Origin: CAVPTL01 sp963727235
GTDB taxonomy: Bacteria > Actinomycetota > Thermoleophilia > Gaiellales > JAICJC01
NCBI GenBank assembly: GCA_963727235.1
Contig: CAVSFZ010000001.1
Span: 45,986-109,985, forward strand
Direction: 5' to 3'
Length of the DNA: 64,000 nucleotides
Part shown: positions 58,384-64,000 of the stretch, in pieces
Position numbering within the stretch: the stretch's first letter is position 1
Layout: each line of letters starts with the position of its first letter
Notes under the pieces: model-generated
The model's database searches: none
What the model was told of the DNA's origin: nothing
Seen by the model: only the letters and a program-made list of their open reading frames with translations
Program-made: the position numbers and the translations under genes

Positions 58384-59373
58384 ATGGCCGAGGCGATCGA
58401 ACTGGAAGTGGCAGGGCGCACGATCCGGGTCTCCAACCCGCAAAAGCTCTACTTTCCGGAGGCCGGTCACACCAAGCTCGACCTCGTCCAGTACTACGTG
58501 ACGATGGCCGACCAGGTCGTCAACCACCTGCAGGAGCGACCCACGACGCTAAAACGGTACGTGGACGGCGCCGCCGGCAAGTTCTTCTTCCAAAAGCGCG
58601 TGCCCAAAGGCGCCCCGGAGTGGCTGCAGACGGCGGTGGTGCACTTCCCCAGCGGTCGCAGCGCCGAGGAGCTGGTGGCCAACGACGCCGCGCACCTGGC
58701 GTGGGCGGTCAACCTGGGCGTGATCGATTTCAATCCCTGGCCGGTGCGACGGGCCGATCTGGATCATCCCGACGAGCTGCGGATCGACCTCGACCCCACA
58801 CCCGGCATCCCGTTCGCCGACGTGCGCACGGTGGCGATGATGGTCAAGGAGCTGCTGGAGGAGCACGGCCTGGCCGGGTACCCCAAGACGTCGGGGTCGC
58901 GGGGCATCCATATCAACGTGCGGATCACACCCGAGCACGGGTTCGTCGAGGTGCGGCGAGCGGCGCTGGCCGTGGCCCGCGAGATCGAACGGCGGGCCGG
59001 CGGGTTGGCCACCAGCAAGTGGTGGAAGAAGGAGCGCCACGGTGTGTTTCTGGACTACAACCAGAACGCGCGGGATCGCACGGTCGCCTCCGCCTACTCG
59101 GTGCGGCCGGTGGCGGATGCCCGCGTCTCGTGCCCGCTGTCCTGGGACGAGGTGCCCGACGTCGAGCCCGACCAGCTGCGGCTGGATACGGTGCCGCAGC
59201 GCGTGGCCGAGCGCGGCGACCCGTCGGCCGACATCGATGATCACGCCGGCTCACTCGAGAGCCTGCTTGAGCTGGCCCACGCCGACGAGGCTTCCGGCCT
59301 CCAGGATGCGCCTTGGCCGCCGCACTTCCCCAAGTCTGAGTCCGAACCCAACCGCGCCCCACCGCCTGGGTGA
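58384..59373 (+). CDS. Stand-alone LigD-type polymerase/primase (PrimPol, NHEJ)
   Basis: Protein of 329 aa. LigD_Prim-Pol family: NPQKLYFPEAGHTKLDLVQYY (about 19-39), the metal motif DLDP in LRIDLDPTPG (about 135-144), SGSRGIHINVRI with the catalytic histidine, and SAYSVRPVADARVSCPLSWDEV (about 238-259). The ligase and phosphoesterase modules of full LigD are absent. Such free polymerases fill gaps and add ribonucleotides in end joining beside Ku and a separate ligase, which are not in this window. The last codon and TGA stop lie in R8. Confidence 0.92.
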   Translation: MAEAIELEVAGRTIRVSNPQKLYFPEAGHTKLDLVQYYVTMADQVVNHLQERPTTLKRYVDGAAGKFFFQKRVPKGAPEWLQTAVVHFPSGRSAEELVANDAAHLAWAVNLGVIDFNPWPVRRADLDHPDELRIDLDPTPGIPFADVRTVAMMVKELLEEHGLAGYPKTSGSRGIHINVRITPEHGFVEVRRAALAVAREIERRAGGLATSKWWKKERHGVFLDYNQNARDRTVASAYSVRPVADARVSCPLSWDEVPDVEPDQLRLDTVPQRVAERGDPSADIDDHAGSLESLLELAHADEASGLQDAPWPPHFPKSESEPNRAPPPG

Positions 59374-59400
59374 ATAACGGTGCCAGGCACCGTTATTCAC
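59370..59400. repeat. Gene-end palindrome copy R8
   Basis: Perfect 15-bp arms GTGAATAACGGTGCC and complement, central A. The inner variable pair is C/G, as in R2. It supplies the TGA stop of the LigD-type gene. Confidence 0.95.
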
Positions 59401-59405
59401 GTCGC

Positions 59406-59452
59406 GCGTTTTACGCCGCGTTTACGTTCCGGGCGGCGAGAGCCGTTACTTT
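59406..59452 (+). promoter_or_regulatory. Promoter and direct-repeat box before the two-component operon
   Basis: Direct repeats GCGTTTTACG (59406-59415) and GCGTTTACG (59418-59426) have their TTACG cores 11 bp apart, the usual layout for OmpR-family regulators. They end about 20 bp before a possible -10 TACTTT (59447-59452), which is 6 nt from ATG 59459. Autoregulation by the adjacent response regulator is inferred. Confidence 0.45.
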
Positions 59453-59458
59453 CAGATC

Positions 59459-60136
59459 ATGAACTCCAACGCCGACGACACGGTGCTCGTGATCGAAGAT
59501 GAGCCCAGCCTGGGGAAGCTGGTGCAGGCCTACCTGGTCAAGGAGGGCTACCAGGTCGCGTGGGAGCGACGGGCCCAGGCCGGGCTGGACACTCTGGCCC
59601 GCGAGCCGGTCACGCTGGTGCTGCTCGATGTGGGGCTGCCTGACAGCGACGGGTTCACCGTGTGCCGTCAGATCCGGACGCGATCGGGCGTTCCGATCAT
59701 CATGCTGACCGCCCGCGATGAGGAGCGAGACCGGATCGAGGGCCTGGCCGCGGGCGCGGACGACTACGTGGGCAAGCCGTTCTCACCGGGCGAGCTGATG
59801 GCGCGGGTGGCGGCGGTGCTTCGCCGCACGCGGGCGATGCCTCCGTCGGACGTTTTCGAGCTGGGCGATATCCGGCTGGAGCGGGCGTCGCGCGCGGTCA
59901 CGGTCGACGGTGATGCGATCGACCTGCGCGAGCGCGAGTTCGAGCTGCTGGAGTGCCTGATGGAGCACCCGGGGCGGTGGTTGTCGCGCGACGAGCTGCT
60001 GGATCGCGTGTGGGGGTTCGACTACCCCGGCGGCACCCGCACCGTCGACATGCACGTGGCCGGCATCCGCCGAAAGCTCGGCCGGCCGGACGCGATCAAC
60101 ACCCGCCGCGGCGCCGGCTACCGGATGGACGGCTGA
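59459..60136 (+). CDS. OmpR/PhoB-family response regulator
   Basis: Protein of 225 aa. Receiver domain (about 6-120): acidic pair in VIEDEPS, phospho-acceptor Asp in LVLLDVGLPDSDGF, Thr in IIMLTARDE and Lys in GKPFSPGEL. C-terminal winged helix (about 130-225): REREFELLECLMEHPGRWLSRDELLDRVWG, recognition region TRTVDMHVAGIRRKLG, and RRGAGYRM. DNA-binding transcription factor controlled by the kinase encoded 3 nt downstream. The stimulus is unknown. Confidence 0.96.
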   Translation: MNSNADDTVLVIEDEPSLGKLVQAYLVKEGYQVAWERRAQAGLDTLAREPVTLVLLDVGLPDSDGFTVCRQIRTRSGVPIIMLTARDEERDRIEGLAAGADDYVGKPFSPGELMARVAAVLRRTRAMPPSDVFELGDIRLERASRAVTVDGDAIDLREREFELLECLMEHPGRWLSRDELLDRVWGFDYPGGTRTVDMHVAGIRRKLGRPDAINTRRGAGYRMDG

Positions 60137-60139
60137 ACG

Positions 60140-61435
60140 ATGCCGCTTCGCCGCCGCCTCTTTCTCACGATCACGGCCACCGTGCTGGCCGCCCTGGTGC
60201 TGGCGCTGGTCGCCGGCGGAGCGCTGGTGCGACGCCAGCTCGACACCAACCAGTCTGCCGATCTGGGCCGCGAGCTGAACGTGCTCGCCCAGCCGTCGCT
60301 GACTGCGCCGGCGACACTGGCGTCGACTCAGGCTGCGCTCAAGCGCGAGGGAATCACGCTGATCACGACCACCCCCGCCGACGCGGGCAGCTACCTGCCT
60401 GCCGATGCCGCCGCCGACGTCGCGCACGGGCAGGCTGTTTCGGGCACCACCGGTCCGCGCTCCGACCGGGTGCTGTACGCCGCCCGGCCATCCGGCGGTC
60501 AGGTGCTGGTGGCCACCCGCGCCGCCAGCCTGCCGGGATCGACGTGGCGGCCGTTTCTTCGCATCTTCTTCTGGTCGGCGCTGATCGGCGCGGCGCTGGC
60601 GGCGCTGGCGGCGTGGCTGGTCTCGCGCCGGATCGCCGAGCCGATCAGCCGGGTCGCGGAGGCCAGCAAGCGCCTGGCCGAGGGCGAGCGGCCCGAGCCG
60701 GTGCCCGAGACCGGCGCGCGCGAACTGGTCACGCTCAGCAGCTCGTTCAACCACATGGCCGGCGAGCTCGACCGGGCGCGCAGCGCCGAGCGCGACTTCC
60801 TGTTGTCGGTCAGCCACGAGCTGAAGACACCGCTGACCGCGCTACGTGGGTACGGCGAGGCGCTGGTCGACGGCGCGGTGCCGGCGGCCGAGGCGGGAGC
60901 GGTGATCGGGCGAGAGTCGGCCCGGTTGGAGCGCCTGGTGGGTGACCTGCTCGACCTGGGACGCGCGCATCACGCCGACTTCACGGTGCGGGCCGAGCCG
61001 GTGGCGCTGGCGGGCACGGTGCAGAACGTGGCCGACGCCTACCGCGCCCGGGCGGCCGAGCAGCGCGTCACCATCACCGCCGACACCGAAGGCGCGGGCG
61101 AGGCGATGGCAGACCCCGACCGGGTCGCCCAGGTGCTCTCGAATCTCGTGGAGAACGCCTTACGGGTCACCGACGCCGGCGGCACGGTGACGGTCACTGC
61201 GACCGGCACCACCACCACCGTCGCAGACACCGGGCCGGGCATCACCGCCGACGACATCCCGCACGCGTTCGAACGCTTCTACCTGCACGACCGCTATCGC
61301 GGCGAGCAGAAAACCGGCACCGGCCTGGGCCTCGCAATCGTGCGGCACCTGACCGAGGCCATGGGCGGAACGGTCGCGGTGGAGAGCCCGCCGGGCAAGG
61401 GGGCGCGCTTTACGGTGTCGCTGCCGGCGGCCTGA
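60140..61435 (+). CDS. Sensor histidine kinase (HisKA-HATPase)
   Basis: Protein of 431 aa. Membrane helix at about 8-30, an extracytoplasmic sensor loop of about 110 residues without a known domain, a second helix (about 147-168), HAMP (about 168-220), H-box SVSHELKTPLTALRGYGEAL (about 230-249), N-box NLVENALR, G1 DTGPGI, F-box and G2 GTGLGLAIV. All catalytic boxes are intact. It pairs with the regulator immediately upstream. No transporter or target gene is adjacent, so the signal cannot be inferred. Confidence 0.95.
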   Translation: MPLRRRLFLTITATVLAALVLALVAGGALVRRQLDTNQSADLGRELNVLAQPSLTAPATLASTQAALKREGITLITTTPADAGSYLPADAAADVAHGQAVSGTTGPRSDRVLYAARPSGGQVLVATRAASLPGSTWRPFLRIFFWSALIGAALAALAAWLVSRRIAEPISRVAEASKRLAEGERPEPVPETGARELVTLSSSFNHMAGELDRARSAERDFLLSVSHELKTPLTALRGYGEALVDGAVPAAEAGAVIGRESARLERLVGDLLDLGRAHHADFTVRAEPVALAGTVQNVADAYRARAAEQRVTITADTEGAGEAMADPDRVAQVLSNLVENALRVTDAGGTVTVTATGTTTTVADTGPGITADDIPHAFERFYLHDRYRGEQKTGTGLGLAIVRHLTEAMGGTVAVESPPGKGARFTVSLPAA

Positions 61436-61442
61436 CGTCTCG

Positions 61443-61475
61443 GTGAATAAAAGGTGCCTGGCACCTTTTATTCAG
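61443..61475. repeat. Gene-end palindrome copy R9
   Basis: Arms GTGAATAAAAGGTGCC and complement with central T. The last base is changed (G at 61475 instead of C). The minus-strand N-acetyltransferase takes its TGA stop from the right arm. Confidence 0.93.
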
Positions 61476-62226
61476 CGGAACTGGCCGTCGACCACCACGC
61501 CGAAGCGATCCCGGAGCACCGCTCGGCGCTCGTCCTCGGTGTTCAGCACGCGCTCGGTACGATCGCCGGCGGTCGTCTCGATCAGGCGCATGCCGGCCAG
61601 CGTGATCCGGCCGTTCTCGGTCGCAATCGAGCAGCCGGGGTCGCGGGTGAAGAACGACCCCGCGGCCGACTGCAGGAACCGGCAGCTCTGCTCGAACTGT
61701 GACATCTCGCGCGGGGTCAGCGCGAAGCGGTAGTTGAGCTCCCCGTCGTGGCTCATGGCCAGCCGCTCGCCGTCGGCGTCGAGCCGATAGACGCGACCGT
61801 CGCGGGGCTGGTCGATACCCGTCTGGAGCCGCAGAGGACGGGTGAAGTTCTCGCCAAACCCCACGTCCACCAGCCACGGCTCATCCAGATCCACCCGCAG
61901 CGCCAGGTGGTCAAACTCGTTCGAGTACCCCGTGCCCATGTGCACGCCCGCCGCCAGCAACGTCACATCAAAGCCCAGTCGCTCCAGCAGCCACGCGAAC
62001 GTCCCGTTCAGCTCGAAGCACCAGCCGCCCCGCCGCTCGACCACGATCTTCTGGTAGTTGGACTCCGGGTCGAGCACATTCGTGCCGCCGAGATGGATCG
62101 TCAGGTTCTCGAACGGCACGCTCAGCATGTGCGCCCGCTGCAGGTCCGAGAGCACCTGCGCAGACGGCTCGAGCGCACCGGCATAGCCGATGCGCTCGAG
62201 ATACCGCGCGACCTCAGGAGAGGCCG

Positions 62227-62230
<4 letters not shown>
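61472..62230 (-). CDS. nat: Arylamine N-acetyltransferase, CTG start
   Basis: Read from CTG 62230 the protein is 252 aa, LTASPEVARYLERIGYAGALEPS. The cysteine-protease-like NAT triad is present: Cys in RRGGWCFELNGTF, His in FDHLALRVDL and Asp in WLVDVGFGENF. It transfers acetyl from acetyl-CoA to arylamines, hydrazines or a biosynthetic amine. The first canonical start (GTG 62155) would delete about 25 residues including YLERIGY, which is conserved in NATs. CTG 62230 overlaps the lon stop as CTGA, so coupling with lon is likely. The family is usually 250-280 aa, which fits. Confidence 0.88.

Positions 62231-64000
<1,770 letters not shown>

Noticed and set aside
13568..61475. The palindromes as a CRISPR array
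   Set aside because: Copies are scattered over 48 kb, are self-complementary throughout and have no regular spacers or cas genes.

Overview
The window is about 64 kb of high-GC chromosomal DNA with almost no intergenic space. Many genes overlap stop-to-start (ATGA, GTGA or CTGA). The 14-gene-type complex I operon, DivIVA-like protein, DUF3107-like and YcaQ-like genes, LigD-type polymerase and frequent leaderless-looking promoters suggest a high-GC Actinomycetota, plausibly Thermoleophilia (Solirubrobacterales/Gaiellales-like). That placement is inference. No rRNA, tRNA, CRISPR array, prophage or transposase gene was found.

Layout. 1-8.4 kb (+): distal half of the NADH:quinone oxidoreductase operon, nuoG (3' part) to nuoN. 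8.4-12.8 kb: small accessory genes (ABM-fold protein, DUF4097 protein with a ribbon-helix-helix partner, a PilZ protein, a small membrane protein, a UPF0173 hydrolase). Four of these genes are broken by eight inferred single-base insertions. 12.8-26.3 kb: housekeeping genes: DUF1028; DUF1015-IMPase-Mrp; an OB-HD nuclease-like protein; methylmalonyl-CoA epimerase-DUF3107-PAP2-YchF; an FtsH-like protease; M20 peptidase-DUF1385; RarA; arginase. 26.4-32.7 kb (+): DivIVA-like protein, degenerate HD-GYP protein, a three-subunit molybdenum hydroxylase and a universal stress protein. 32.7-42.1 kb (-): lipoprotein plus two large secreted DUF11-repeat proteins, an EmrB/QacA-type efflux pump with its TetR regulator, a secreted lysozyme-fold protein and a C45-type Ntn hydrolase. 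42.3-51.3 kb: PilZ protein, zinc alcohol dehydrogenase, M55 D-aminopeptidase, cystathionine beta-synthase, YcaQ-like protein, cystathionine gamma-lyase/synthase and an ABC exporter. 51.3-64 kb: two GGDEF-EAL proteins, NfuA-like protein, S9 peptidase, LigD-type polymerase, a two-component system, arylamine N-acetyltransferase and Lon (partial).

Shared themes. Cyclic-di-GMP signalling recurs: two GGDEF-EAL proteins, two PilZ proteins (one broken) and an HD-GYP protein that lacks its HD pair. CBS and CGL give a reverse transsulfuration route from homocysteine to cysteine.

The most unusual features are not protein genes. (1) Nine copies of a near-perfect 31-33 bp palindrome, whose inner stem bases co-vary, sit at gene ends and supply the stop codons of seven genes. 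(2) Two of these palindromes are each followed by a related segment of about 250-330 bp with conserved stems. (3) Many genes start 6-10 nt after a TANNNT -10 box, which suggests leaderless transcription. (4) Four genes appear to start at CTG. (5) Single-base insertions cluster in 8.7-12.3 kb.
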